Of a DNA stretch of 64,000 nucleotides, positions 1-11,880 are shown in pieces. Origin of the DNA: Tenodera sinensis. Its lineage: Eukaryota; Arthropoda; Insecta; Mantodea; Mantidae. The notes beneath the pieces are model-generated. The model worked only from the letters and a program-made list of their open reading frames with translations. It did no database searches and was not told where the DNA came from. The stretch is from contig CM060972.1 of assembly GCA_030765045.1 (NCBI GenBank), positions 55,132,971 to 55,196,970 on the forward strand, read 5' to 3'. Numbering within the stretch: position 1 is the stretch's first letter; each line of letters opens with the position of its first letter. Both the position numbers and the translations under genes were made by a program.

Positions 1-192
1 AGTATTTGACTGTTACTTAAAGTCTACTATATTCCCATATTTCCCTTGTACGTACAAAAAATATTATTAATGTAACTTCTGCAATTCTTTATTTCGGCTG
101 ACATGAAGAAAATAGAGGAACAAGGGTTTGTAAGTACATAGTTAGTACTCGAGTAGAGAAAGTCGTGTGAGTTCAACACATCAGATCTTTTG
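1..192 (-). repeat. RptA dispersed repeat, end fragment cut by window edge
   Basis: Diverged 3' portion of an RptA copy read on the minus strand. It runs from a CCCATATTTCCCTTGTA-like block through GGTTTGTAAG and ends in GTAGAGAAAGTCGTGTGAG and an AACACATCAGAT terminus, the same order as in full copies. The rest lies left of the window. Confidence 0.75.
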
Positions 193-1317
193 TTATCTTA
201 TTGGCGTAACGTTACAGTATAAACTTTGCGGTTATGCTGGTATTGCAACGGCCTTTAGTTTAACTGTTATCTTGTTTCTTTACTTTATTTGTAGCCCGCT
301 ATATTTCTAAGGTGTCCCATTTCTCTCACTTCCGTTCTACTTATCTTTTTTTTCTAATTGTGTACCATAGAGAAGCAGTGGGATTATCAAGATTATCCTC
401 CTAGAGGTCTCTTAGCCGTGCCACGGGATACGGGCACAAAAATAAGTGAAGAAGCTGTTTCAAAAACAGTAGACTTGCTTAGAGCTGCGTGGGAAAGTTC
501 CGGACAAAAGATGACAGATAATTAAGTATTAAATAAGTAGGTGGTATTTATTTGAACGGTTCATATTTACGTAGATGAACAGTAAACCAAAAGCTTGGAG
601 AGAAATTAAGTAGGTAAGGTTGCAGTGAAGCACTTGTCTCTGGGCAGAAATTTATCATTAATACCAATGGTCTACCTTTTCGGTCAAAAACATTGCATAC
701 AACAAAAGGCATCGTGAGACATCGAGATTTGGAAAAAATTCTGTTGCATACATTTCTATCCTGCTTTTTGTATTCAACGTACTTGATCTGTATTTAATTT
801 TTTCATACAACCACTTGAAAACAGCCAATCAGCATCAGTAACGTAACAATATGGCGGACTGCGCATGCAACAGCTGTTGTGTATGTACGAGTTTTAGTTT
901 GTAGTGGTTAGTGTTCGTGGTTCTGGAATCTTTTGCACGTAATTTTGTCTTCAACACTATCTAAGAGAAATCTTCGTCAATTTGTAGAAAATTGCGATAG
1001 TTTTCCGGGTCCTCTAACCTCAATTCGTTTTGTAGTAGACCCAATATACCTCGGTCTGTGCTCTGTTCTCTTCTTTTTAACTATAAACGTATCCACCAAC
1101 GTCTTTTACTCCTAATACACCTTTTCTTCCTGCTAAGACTCGTGGAAATATATCCCAAGCCTATAGTTAATATAGCAATCGCTATATTAATATTTGCGTC
1201 CACCATGTCTGTTTCCCACGTTTGCTACGTGAACTGTCATTTGTTATTCCACCAAAATACATCATAAGGTTAAAGTTCTACAAAATTGGTATTTCCTACA
1301 CTACTCTATAGAAATGA
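193..1317. other. unassigned stretch with promoter-like patch
   Basis: No recognised gene. Positions 820-870 hold a GCCAAT box, an ATATGGCGGAC motif like YY1 sites and a TGCGCATGCA motif like NRF-1 sites within about 45 bp. This is the kind of cluster seen in animal housekeeping promoters, but no coding exon follows convincingly. The short frames at 933-1267 match nothing I know. Confidence 0.3.
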
Positions 1318-1329
1318 GACACGTGTTCT

Positions 1330-1575
1330 CATGAATAAAGTGAAAGGCCAAATACAAAGTGCAAAGATGGCCTTTTTAAGGAAAACAAAGGGATAAACTA
1401 GGTTAGATGAAATACAAAATGAAGACATAAGAGAAGAACTTAATATGGACTCAATAAGTAGCAAAACTGAAACATATCGAAAGGAATAGATGCAACATAT
1501 GCAAAGAATGTCCGAAACAACACTGCCTAAAATTACATTCCAGTATCAACCAAGAGGGAAGAGGAAGGTTCAAAG
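1330..1575 (+). pseudogene. LINE reverse transcriptase relic, C-terminal part
   Basis: Conceptual translation gives MAFLRKTKG, a stop, then TRLDEIQNEDIREELNMDSI, a second stop, then MQHMQRMSETTLPKITFQYQ and a PRGKRK end. This is the conserved order of the C-terminal part of insect non-LTR retrotransposon reverse transcriptases (an MxFLRK-xKG block, a xRxDxIxNEDIRxEL block, a HVxRM block and a PxGKR block). It has two in-frame stops and no upstream catalytic domain, so it is a dead 5'-truncated copy. The element clade (I, Jockey or RTE-like) cannot be fixed from this part alone. Confidence 0.8.
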
Positions 1576-1849
1576 CCTGCCACCCGACCTCTGCTTTTTC
1601 GATCTCTGCCCACCACAGGAGCCATGAGTTAATTAATGCTGAAAGTCGACTAAAGTAACCAGCTCAATAATTGTACCAACAGCATATTAACAGAGGATAA
1701 TCTTTATTTGTATCTAGAAGCTAAAACCATCTACTTGAAATGGCTACGCAATAGAAGGTAAGATAAAATTGTCGCTGTTGTCGGAAGGCCAAGACAACTA
1801 AATCTGAAATAGAGGTTAAACGTTCTCTGACTGAAATCAAGTTATACTA

Positions 1850-2360
1850 GTAACGGTGGCCGGCAGCCGGCACTCAAACAGAAGCTCGGTGTTAATAACC
1901 ACACACAATGCTAGTAAGTTATGTAAAAATGGAGCGGCCAAGATAAGGTAAAAAGAACGCAGAACCAAGCGTTTTCAGATAGTTTGAGAAACTGTTCACA
2001 TGCCGGGCTTATTTACGAAAATGTGAATTTCGAGAAAAATCCGTGCTACGTCATTCTGGGCTATATAACCGAATGTAGTGTTGAGAGGAGTCTTTAAATA
2101 TTGAACTGTTAGCAGTTTTTGGTCAACCATATTTGAGTGAGTGTGAGTCTCGTCGGAAGCATTTTGTGAGAGACAGAGAGTGTTAGTGAATTGTGTTAAG
2201 GTTATGATAGGACAGAACAGCAATGAATTGCAAGATTGCGACGAATTATCAGAAAACTGTGTTTTGGGATTCAATTTTCAGGGAAGTAAAATGGCAGAAA
2301 TGTATTTGAAATTGTCATTCTTACACTGATATCAGGAGCAGAATCTGACACATTGCCGTT
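1850..2360 (+). repeat. repeat E copy 1, TATA-bearing, LTR-like
   Basis: Positions 2130-2290 are clearly similar to 25960-26130 (shared GAGTGAGTGT, CGTCGGAAGCA, ATTGCGA and GACAGAACAG blocks). CTATATAA at 2061-2068 lies upstream of the shared block. A TATA box in a dispersed repeat suggests an LTR U3/R region, but no TG...CA ends or internal retroviral-type genes were found, so the LTR class is inferred. Confidence 0.5.
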
Positions 2361-2466
2361 TGTTATTCTTTATTTTATATATGAGAAAAAGTTACCAGTT
2401 CCTCCAGTAGTTATTGCTTTAATATTCTGCAGAAGTAGTTATTGAATTGCCAGGCAACAACATATT

Positions 2467-2800
2467 AAAAAGTAAACCCCAGCGCAACAGCCCATGGAGG
2501 GTCAGGCCTTGCCGCCCGGCCGCTGCGTCTCCCACCTCTGCCCACTACAGGCATCTCTGGGGGGTGCAATACTGGAAGGTGGGACGTGGTCAGCGTCCCA
2601 AGCCCTCCCAGCCAGTATGGCACCTTCTGGACCTGGGGCCGCTACTTCTTCATCAGTGGCCCCTCCGGAACCTAACGAGGCTGAGTGCACCCCGTGCCAG
2701 AACTCCCAGTAGGGGAAAATCTCCATGCTGATACCGGGTATCGAAGTCGGATCCTCCGCACCAGAGGCAAGCGTGCTACCAACTGCGCTACGGAGGCAGT
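2467..2800 (-). mobile_element. SINE1, tRNA-derived, minus strand
   Basis: On the minus strand the element starts at 2797 with GCCTCCGTAGCGCAGTTGG, a tRNA-like head with an A box, followed by a TTCGATACCC B-box variant. The body then has GGCACGGGGTGCACTCAGCC, a segment shared with the copies at 50835 and 59667. An imperfect target duplication (AACAACATATT at 2456 and AACAACATTATT at 2802) flanks it. The head start resembles elongator tRNA-Met. Open frames on both strands here are SINE by-products. Confidence 0.9.
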
Positions 2801-4300
2801 TAACAACATTATTTAATAAGAAAAGCAAGAATAATAGTAATGATAAAACATATTATTATCATATTTATTATTACTATTATTATGACGTGGACAAATTTGA
2901 TTTCTGCAATCTCTGCTATCCAATATCTAGTTTGTATAAATGCTCAACTTGGTTGGAGATAATACGCATAGTTGTAGCACAGTTCTATTTATTATTTCTA
3001 GAGAGCGTCTCTGTCTTCCATTTTTTGCAATGAACGCCTTTTCTCATTCCTCTTTCTTTTTCTCTGGTGCTTTGATAAAAACCGAGCTTCTTGAAGTACC
3101 TTTCATTATGTTCCTGTGTTTATTCCATCTAGTGAAAAATTATACTCAATATTTATTTTTTTTTTTTTTCCATACATTGTGATAAGGTAAATATACAATC
3201 TGTTATAGAAACAGGTGTTTGAAATGTGTTTATAAAAGAAATAAAGAAGCAAGTTCCTTTGTGCAGGAATTTCACTTTCCTTTCCAACCGATGAGGGACT
3301 TTTGTATTGCTTTTTCATTAAAAGTGCCTCAAGAGTCGATCAAACTTTTATCTGTCCTGACAGCCGCATTCAGAGTTCTCTTTTTCTCTTCTTTCACTCC
3401 ATGTAGCAAAGCTGCGAGTTATCAACAAACCTTCGCACAAAGAAGACGTTTTAGTAAATGAATGCTCCGGCAAACTTACTGCAAGTTATTTGTTTACTTC
3501 CATTACACTTATAACGACCGGTGTAAAAGGCCGCTTCAGTTGCTATATACTTCGAGCATTGCTAAATATTAAAGACATTTTAATTTGCTTTTTGGAGGAA
3601 GATATAGGGCCTGTTTTCTTTTACAACAGAATATGTCATACATATAGACCTTAAATCTTCCGTTGGTCATTCTTTTGTTTTGTACATATTATCACAGCGT
3701 CATTGTTTTGTTCAAACAGAGTCGCCAACTATACCATAAATCGCTGAAAATAATCGATTAAAATAATTCAATTTTTAACAATTATTCTTTTACTAATTAA
3801 TGTATTTTTCCAGAATAAAGGTTATTTGTTAATCTTAAAAACAAACTGAGGTTTATTTGAGATTACAAATTGGTTTTCTGTTATAACAAGAGGAGATCGA
3901 AATGCCTGTTCTTGTATTTCGTTTTCTTCACTTGGCAGTGCCGACTAAGTCAAACTGTACTAATGAATATTTTAGGTTATTTGTATATAGAATTATTTGG
4001 GTCAAATCTTTACGGTATTGGTATTTAAATTAATATTTTATTAATGAAATATTCCATACAAATATTCGCATTCTCACTCCGCTGGATAATTTATTGGTTA
4101 AGTCAAACGACTTATGATGTTGTTTGTGATAAAATGTTAACGTTTTATGTTAGTTCCTTCTTTGAAATGACGACCTACAATAAAAGTTACATTGATAGTA
4201 ATAACGATCATGATAGTAATTTGGTAACAATAAAAATTGCATATAAATGTTTGAAACCAGGTAGTCCAAATCATCTGGCTTTGCGATAGATATCCCATCG
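2801..4300. other. unassigned AT-rich stretch
   Basis: An impure (ATT/TTA) run at about 2840-2885 is the only structure seen. Short frames at 2940-3461 have T-rich, low-complexity translations and no recognisable domain. Intron-like or intergenic. Confidence 0.5.
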
Positions 4301-4304
4301 TACG

Positions 4305-4745
4305 TTAAAACAGTTGCAGAACGCCACGGCGCAACTCATATCAAGCAGGCACCAGTGGCGTGAGCAAACTTCATTATGCTTATCAGCGATGAGAGGAAGT
4401 TCCCAAGCTTGAACTAGCGTGTGTAGTCCGTGATAATAGACAGAACAGTATAAACAACTGAAAAGGTCTTAGAATGTTTTGCAGTTTACTTATATAGTTT
4501 TTATATTCCAGGGAATAAACTTGCTCCTGCATGTGCTGATGTTATCTAATATATTGGATTACAGATTGTAAATTTCAGTAACAGAATCCATGCAAATATG
4601 AGGGTACGTAATGCTTCATTGCATTTGTTCGTTTTCTATTAGTGTTATTATACTTTATTATTATTAGTTATTTTTATTATCATTGTTATTGTCGTTCTTA
4701 TGTTATTATTGTATTATATTACGTATTTATATTATTTTTATTAGA
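4305..4745 (+). repeat. repeat B copy 1, with TTA-rich tail
   Basis: Shares, in order, GTTGCAGAACGC, GTGTGTAGTCCGTG, ATAAACAACTGAAAA, AATGTTTTGCA, TTACAGATTGTAAAT and ATGCAAATATGAGGG-type blocks with the reverse complement of 7655-8170. The start (to CAGTGGCGTGAG and TGCTTAT) also recurs at 59515-59600. It ends in a (TTA/ATT)-rich tail at 4640-4745. No coding capacity was seen. Confidence 0.75.
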
Positions 4746-5678
4746 GGAAAGTGCACCCCTGATCACTTCTTAAAGGATTTGACTGGCACAAAGCCACATT
4801 CCTCTTGCAATAAGGTGATTGCTGCAAATCATTATCTTGCCTAACATGAAGAACATGAAATAGCGAGTGTTCAAATAATTAAGAGTGGAGATAGTCAAGT
4901 GAGTGCTACACTTCAGTGAAATGAAACTAAACAATGCAAAAGTGATGACAATAATCCGAGAATCCCACCCCCGAAGGATGTTTCAGAAAATTACTAGGAG
5001 GCTTTTAAAGCAATGGGGCAGACGGTTTTCATTTATGAAAACAGGTTTTAAGTCAGGAAAAAGTTGAAAGAAGCGGTTCTGTCGGTGATGATGATGATGG
5101 TGTGTAACGTAAACCTATCATTGTTCAGTGCAGAGAATGGCGTTGAAGACAAAGGAGCGTTTTTGCCAGAAAATCCAGGGATGAACGCTATGGGGATTTC
5201 CTCTCTAAAGAAGAGATTAAAGTACTAGTGGATAATGCCGGGAGCTCAGTCTCCTTTGTCATTGTGCCACAAAAATGGAAATAGCTGGCGGGAATAACAG
5301 TTAAGTCTGTATGGGCAGAAGTTTCCGTCCCAGCACCTCCAGAGCACCACACTGATGTTATTATGTCAGAGAACACCCTTCTCTCCTTATATTTATGACC
5401 TGTAAGCCTTCACTGAAACTATGTTCATATTTATAACAGGAAAATAAATCCTTCCAAACGTAATCATTGTTGTTGTATGTTATAGACTACTATCAAACTA
5501 TTGCGAGAGTTTATTTCTAAGCTCTCAAAAGAAGATGAAAAATATAGGGGCTTTTGAAACCCATCGTTGGTAACAACGCTTGGTAAATGGAAGGTAATAT
5601 ATTTGAAAACTAGAAGACAGAAGTAAATCAAATGCATCTGTATTCTAAGAGCGTTGTAAATAAGTATAAAATAGAATA
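4746..5678. other. unassigned stretch
   Basis: No recognisable gene or repeat. A short GATGATGATGATGG run lies near 5086. The short minus-strand frames at 5188-5697 look like chance. Confidence 0.4.
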
Positions 5679-6110
5679 AAAATCTGATGTGTTGCACTCA
5701 CATGACTTTCTCTACTCTTGTACTAACCATTCTTACAAACTCTTATTCCTATATCTTCTTCGTGTTAGTTGAGATAAACATTTGCAGAAATTATCTTATT
5801 GCTTATTTCCTTGCAAGGGGAATATGGGAATACTTTGAGCGATATTCAAATCTTTTAAAGCTTTCAAATTCCGTTCTCTTTGCACACTTAACATATAAAA
5901 ATTAATAACGATGTTCCATTTGACAGAAGTATAAGTTCTCCAAAACTCACACAAATACAAGTAACACCTCCGAAATGGTTCACTCTACAACAAACATTTA
6001 TTTAGATATAAATTGTGTGTTTTAGCAATATATACATTTTTTGTACTGTAAGATTTGGTCTACCTCTTACGGTTTACCAGTTATGTAAAAGTCATCTGCT
6101 CACGATAGTC
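5675..6110 (+). repeat. RptA, 5' half, 3'-truncated
   Basis: Begins TCTGATGTGTTGCACTCACA then GACTTTCTCTACTCTTG, and follows the family through AAATGGTTCACTCTAC and AGATTTGGTCTACCTCTTAC to about 6110. The 3' half, microsatellite and terminal hairpin are missing. Short frames here are by-products of the repeat. Confidence 0.9.
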
Positions 6111-7372
6111 TTTTTAATTTGACCACAGTGGACCGTTCCTGTTGTTTGAAAAGGTGATATATTTCCTTGTTGTACCTCATTCTCCATATTATATTCTCAT
6201 TTATAGATCCACAAATGCTCGTTTCAACATTTATATTAGAACACTTAAGTTATTCGTACGTGGCAAAGCGACCAGGCGCATTGACCTTGGTTGTCGAGCA
6301 CTACGATCACTTGTTTACTAACAGGGAAATACTAGTAACTTGGGGTACAGTCAGTAATGTAATGTAATGCAAATAAATGATCTCTCACGCCTGCTGTTAT
6401 GAGTCCTGAAGATATGATTACATCTGAACAGAGCGTACATACCCTACCTCGCCGTGTGTATGCAATAAGTTCTCGTAAACAACTCGGCACTTTCACGTTC
6501 TTTCCGATACGTCTCGTGGCTTTGCCATGTAGTAGTTGAAAATACTGTCATAAATGGTGTTTTAAGGGTATGCATATGTTGAAATTTCATGAAAATCGAG
6601 AAAAAATATTTTAATTATATAAGAGTGAGTTTGGGTGGGCGAATGAGTGAGTAGATGGGTGAGTAAATGAATGGGCGAGTGTGGTTTAAGCGCCCTCAAC
6701 AACTAGGTCATTTGAGCCCAAAGTCAAAAATTCTATAATTAATTGAGACATTTGTGCTTATTAAAAATGCATAATTTGCCTTCGGATGCCACTTTTAAAT
6801 GCCCTTCTGCATGTACAAATAGTGCGTGGCTTTTAATGTGGCCAATGAAATCTTTTGTTACCGTTTTCTCATTGTTGATATTTTCACTATTTTTTAGGTA
6901 AAAATGTTCCTTGTGAAATTGGTTTTGTATTGCACTAATGTAATTCTCTACACATGTTCACAGAGCAATAACAAACAAAAATTGTCCTAGTTTTAGTGCC
7001 AGGTGTGTCTAGGAATATGTTTTTAATTTTTAAACACAAAAATTATAGTTTTAGTGAAAAAATAGTAAGTTTAAAAATTTTGGATTCTAAACTGAAGGAG
7101 GTGCAGATAAACCTAGAGTAATTTTAAAAATTAGTTACATCCAGAATATAAAATAAAGTGCTAGACTAATATTTAAATTTTTGTTGCGAGCGTCCTTTCT
7201 AGTAACGTAGCAAAAAGTAAGCAAATGGAATCACTTTTTCAAAACCATTAGAGCAAAATGTATAACATTCAGAATTTAACATGCTTATAGTGCATTACAT
7301 CTATGGTATTCATTTAGAAATTCATCCTTCATAGCACAGATGACTTGCGTTCTATTCCCGGGGCCAATATGG
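6111..7372. other. unassigned AT-rich stretch with degenerate GTGAG run
   Basis: Positions 6625-6690 hold an irregular tetranucleotide-type run built of GAGTGAGT, GGGTGAGT and GAATGGGCGAG. A similar run is at 29783-29835. Otherwise nothing recognised. Confidence 0.4.
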
Positions 7373-7373
7373 G

Positions 7374-7406
7374 GATTATTATTATCATCATAATCATAAT
7401 CATCAC

Positions 7407-7439
<33 letters not shown>

Positions 7440-7441
7440 TA
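7374..7441 (+). repeat. (ATC)n / (ATT)n microsatellite
   Basis: ATTATTATT grades into ATCATCATC and ends at CATTACTATG. LINE relics in this window end in GATGAT-type tails, so on the minus strand this could be a LINE tail, but no RT sequence adjoins it. Confidence 0.9.
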
Positions 7442-7654
7442 CTATGTAGAAATGGGCGTGGCATTCCTACAAAACACTTAAACCAACAAGTCTACGTCAA
7501 TGATTTTGTCTGCAGGATTAATTAATGCACGAGGATTGGACAAATACTTGTGACACCCCTGACTTTCTTGAAAGTGTTTTTCGGAGCGATGTATACTATT
7601 TCAGTTCAGCATTTTGAACACCTGTTCTATGAATGAAGTTAGCATATCAGTACC

Positions 7655-8170
7655 GTTTGATGGTGATAATAATAACGATAAAAATGAAATCATAATAATA
7701 AAGAACCATTATGTGTATATATATATATGCAACAAAACTATTAATGTTAATATAATAATGATACTAAAACTAATTAAAATGAAACTAATAATTTTGATGC
7801 TAACAATGCAATAGTAAAAAATAATAGGACTAATAAAATAATGAATATACCACTAATAATAAAATACAACAATAACATTAATAAGAAACCAGCAAGTGCC
7901 AATGAAACTTTACGTGCCCTCATGTTTGCATGTATTTGGTTATGCAATTTACAATCTGCAATCTGTAATGTTAGATAATATATGGGAGTGAGTTTAATAG
8001 CTGGAAAGTAAAATCCCTGTAAGTCAAGTGCAAAACATTATAAGAAGTTTTTCGGTTGTTTATAGTCTAATACACGGACTACACACAATAGTTCAACCTG
8101 GGAACTGCCTCTGTGACTGGATTTACCCCGGTGCATTCTGCAACACGCACGAAGGGTTATCTACTTACCC
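7655..8170 (-). repeat. repeat B copy 2, inverted relative to copy 1
   Basis: The reverse complement aligns with 4305-4745: GTTGCAGAATGCACC, GTGTGTAGTCCGTGT, ATAAACAACCGAAAA, AATGTTTTGCA, ATTACAGATTGCAG and ATGCAAACATGAGGG. The AT-rich, ATA/AATAAT-type part at 7660-7880 corresponds to the tail. With copy 1 it forms an inverted pair about 3.4 kb apart. Confidence 0.75.
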
Positions 8171-8234
8171 CGTTTCCAGATGAGCTGGGCCACCTGGTAT
8201 ACCAACTTCATACACGCAAACACTCATTATGGTA

Positions 8235-8947
8235 ACCTTGCAAAGTGCAAAACTATTTTGAAGTGTTTTGTGCTGTTAAACATTTCAAGTGTCTAAAGTA
8301 CATTTACTTATTATTTTACCTTTTGTGAAAACATTACGTGAGAAAGGGACAATATTGGAGCACATTTAATGAAATATAAGTACCTGAACACACATTAAAC
8401 TGATCTACAACTATGTAATACTAACTTGTTGCATACAATCCCTAATTTTTTTTCTTTAAACTAATTTGTATGTTTTCCAACAAACTAGCGAAGTTGGAAT
8501 ACTCTTTCTTTGGCAGTCAGCTGTTCAATTGCTTTAAGTGCTTCCCGTGTTTGTTCTGAAACACATCATAAAAAAGTTTCGACGAACAATCTGCTGATTG
8601 CTGCACGGAAAAGTTTCAGATACTTCCTCTTATCTCTATATTTTAATGAGTTGACATTTCGACTATGTTGTATGTGCTCTATAGAAAATCAATGTCTTTA
8701 GACAGCAAGTTTGAAAACACAGACGATATTAATTAAAGGGGGAAATTGCGCCACCAAATGGTATAAATTATATAATTACCTGGAGCTCTGATTTCTATCC
8801 CACGTGAGCTATTATCCAAGAGGGTATTATTTATGATGAAATGAGGTATAATTTGAGTGTAATAATTGGAAGAATAAACTTTAATTTTACAAGTAGCGGA
8901 CAGCTAACATTACAATTTTGGTGTCAAAAAAGGAAGCAGTGCGAAAA
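8235..8947. other. unassigned stretch
   Basis: No gene, repeat or RNA recognised. The 63-codon frame at 8510 has no domain and no splice context. Confidence 0.4.
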
Positions 8948-9245
8948 AAAATTCTGACGTGTGTACTCTCATGACTTTCTCTACTCACTCTTTCACAAAC
9001 TATTTCTAAAAAGGTTTATGTGTCTTACTACTTCGTGTTAATGGAGACAAACGTTTGTAGAAATTATTTTATTTCATATTTCCTTTTAGATACAATGGAA
9101 AATGCAAGAACACTGTAGATTTAAGCAATACTAAAGTCTTGTAAGTGCTGGTCACTATGTGATAGCTTTAAAGTTCCGTTCCCTTTTCAGGGCCTGGACA
9201 TTAAAAAGCGAATAACTACATCATGTATGAGAACAGTACGAGTAT
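8948..9245 (+). repeat. RptA, diverged 5' fragment
   Basis: CTGACGTGTGTACTCTCATG followed by ACTTTCTCTACTC, then TCGTGTTAATGGAGACAAACG and TTTATTTCATATTTCC in family order. It stops near 9245. Confidence 0.8.
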
Positions 9246-9865
9246 TTAAAACTTTAAACTAAATAAAAAGGAATGTATAAAAAATGTTTATTTCCACAAT
9301 GACAAAAATTTGAAAACTTTAAGTTGCACTTGCCCGTTAAACTTTTTTATGCATGATACAAAAGTTTTAGCTACAGCTATTTAACAACATGAGCTCCCAT
9401 TCTGTTTCGTGCATGCTTTTGTTAAAAGAGTACTGTTGTTTCATTCTCGTATGTATAAAATGTAAAATTAAAAATACTTTGGTATCACAGTTACTAATGA
9501 CAAAAATTTAAAACGTTAGTATTCGAAATAGCAGTTGAAACATAAACGTTTTCTGTCTTCACGGCGGACTTCACAGTTACCAGTATTTCTTCATCTAATT
9601 ACGGCCTGTAGAGAGTTGAACTTTCTTGATGTTCTTTCTGGGCACCTGAAGGAACTTATGAACTTTTCTTAGTTTCTTAGTTCCTTAGGTGCATAACTTT
9701 TCTGAGCTTCTCGGCATCTGGAATATTAGAATTGTTGTTCGCCTTCTGACTCAAGAGGTTTTCGTTATAGAACCTTCAGTGGAAGTAATATGATTATATG
9801 GTGTCAAATAGGTAACTTCCTAAAGTATTTCAACGTGATATTTTACTGTCAGGCTGCATAAAATA

Positions 9866-10165
9866 TGACGGCAAATCAAAAAGTAAGTTACACTTCCAAG
9901 TTATGGTCATTTATTAAACCACACACACGTAGACAACACAGCTAGGCAACACACAATGTAAGTTCCCTTGTCCAAATAGTCCACAGGAGACTAAACATTT
10001 ATCAGGTCGGGCAAGCACCTTTTCGATTCCGGGTGCGTAGAGATCACCTCCGGTGCTATATAACCACCTGGATACAGCTATTTTTACGTCCTCGTCGTTT
10101 CGGAATCGTCGTCCACAGAGCTGAAGGACAAAATCACGAGAGAAATACAGGCAATCGATCAACAT
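9866..10165 (-). pseudogene. mariner-like transposase relic, C-terminal end plus 3' terminus
   Basis: The minus-strand frame reads CGRRFRNDEDVKIAVSRWL, then a DLYAPGIEKVL and RPDKCL block. This is the typical C-terminus of mariner (IS630/Tc1 superfamily) transposases: a RRFxxDEEVxxAVxxWL helix followed by GIxxLxxRxDKC. Past the frame the element ends in TGACGGCAAATCAAAAAGTA at 9866, preceded by TA at 9864-9865, as expected for a TA-inserting element. No inverted copy of this end is found upstream to about 10300, and the catalytic D,D region is absent, so the copy is 5'-truncated and dead. Confidence 0.75.
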
Positions 10166-11340
10166 GAACTTTTGCTAGTAAACCAGAATTGTTTTGGGAG
10201 ATATAGGGAATGTGTACGTGTTGAAGGTCATCAATTTCAACATCTGTTGTGATGCCTAGTGTAAGTTAGTGCAGTAGTTAGTGTTCCGTAATTTTGGCGA
10301 AGAGCGCGCCGGTCCTCGCCCAGCCCCTTGCCGCCGCGGGGCGGTCCGGTCGCTCTAAGAACGCACAGTACTTCTTTAGACACCGCTTCAGTCGCAACTT
10401 GGAACCTATAGAGATTTTCAAATAGTAAAATGTGTGCTGCACACGCTTTTTACAAACTTCAATTATTTACGATATTGTTTATAATACTAAGATTGCATAG
10501 CAATGTGTAAGTTTTCGACAGACATCAAAGTGCTGGAGGATATATTCATATTAGCATAACCTTTATCGTCCTCTCTCACTCGCTGTATTTTCATCATCTT
10601 TGTACTTTTCTATTTCTACTGTCTTTCATGGCGGTGGGAAGTGTGTGATGTTGCGGAAGAATGGGAGCTCGCGGTAGGCTGACAGACAGCCATTGTTCTG
10701 ACGCCATCTCCCGGAGCACGAGATAAACATAATACGCTCCTTGAAACCAAAAACTACTGTAGACAAAGCGCTGTCAGTGGAGGCAAATTTCCCGTTCTGT
10801 GGCTGCTTTTTTTTTCTGTTCCTAGAAAGAGCGAGGTAAATGCTAGAAAGCGAAATGTGCAAAATTAGCATTTTTCTCTTCTTTCTTTTTACTTGCATTC
10901 TTTTTTCCGTCGCTTTTCCCTTTTCCTTCTTTTACTGCTAAAAATCGAGAAACAGCATTCCATCTGCAGAATTCTGTGTACTTAACGCTTTTCACAAAAG
11001 CACACTAAAATGCTTAAAATTGTATGTTCATATTACCGTTATAATGATATATAACTTCATTACTGCTTTTATTTGCTTGCTTCAACGTTTATAACCAACT
11101 AGGCTGGCTGGGTTCTTTTTTAATCGGAATGATGAATTAATCAGTTTAGTTTACCTCCCTTGTTCCATATGAAATTATTCTGCATAACCCACACAAAATA
11201 TACTAAACGCAATTTCGTGTAGTAAGGGTATCAACAAGCTGTGTCTTAAGGGCATATTGTAGATAAAGACACTGATCTATACATGAAAATACTGAGGAAT
11301 CCCACTCCTGACACCACTGCAACAAAAGAACAAAGATCAC
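10166..11340. other. unassigned stretch with small GC-rich island
   Basis: Positions 10300-10362 hold a run of very high GC (CGCGCCGG, CCGCCGCGGGGCGG) in an AT-rich setting. It has no tRNA or rRNA signature that I recognise. The 90-codon minus frame at 10626 resembles nothing. Confidence 0.4.
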
Positions 11341-11880
11341 TCCAATTATTTTGTTGTGTTCTAAATGTTTATGCAAATACACAATTTTCTTCTCGTCGTT
11401 AAGACAGTCTCCAATCTTTCGTGATGTTACAAGTCACAGCTGTTGAGTTGTAACCTTGACTCAGTCTTATCAGTGTCTTTCTTCACTTTATCTGCCTCTC
11501 ATACATTAACTCCGAGAATACAATCACTCGACGCTCATTCGATCATCTTTACGATGCGCTGACACTCGCACAGATGTCTCACACTCACTGACCGACCAAT
11601 GTCTGTAACCTTAACTAGCTCTCTCCTGTTTTGTCGCCTCCTTATATAGCGGGGATGGGGTCATACGATCTTTTCTCGAACTTCTTCAGACACGCCGGTT
11701 ATCACGTAGCCAGATCTTTCTCGAAGGCTCTGGTGAATCCCCTTTTGATTCTGCCGCCCTGATCCCTGGTGTCGAGATGCAATCTCAACCCCTTACTCCA
11801 GGGGTCTGTCCTGAGTGCGCACGGTGTGGAATCCCCTCCACTTGCAGTCAAATTCAGTCCGCATCGGTTCTCTGATTTCT
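11341..11880 (-). repeat. repeat F copy 1, LTR-like with TATA box
   Basis: Positions 11345-11590 align with 57700-57905 (shared TTTTCTTCTCGT, ACAGTCTNCA, GTAACCTTG, CAATCAC and GACGCTCATT blocks). The adjacent part around 11640-11700 aligns with 54520-54600 (CCTTATATAGCG, CTTTTCTCGA, ACACCGG). On the minus strand this gives CTATATAAGG, a good TATA box, ahead of the shared transcribed-like part. Dispersed plus a TATA box suggests an LTR; ends are not defined. Confidence 0.55.

Noticed and set aside
2447..2828. Overlapping proline-rich frames on both strands
   Set aside because: They are translations of SINE1.
6625..6690. Interstitial telomeric repeat
   Set aside because: The GAGTGAGTGGGTGAG run does not match TTAGG or TTAGGG and is irregular.
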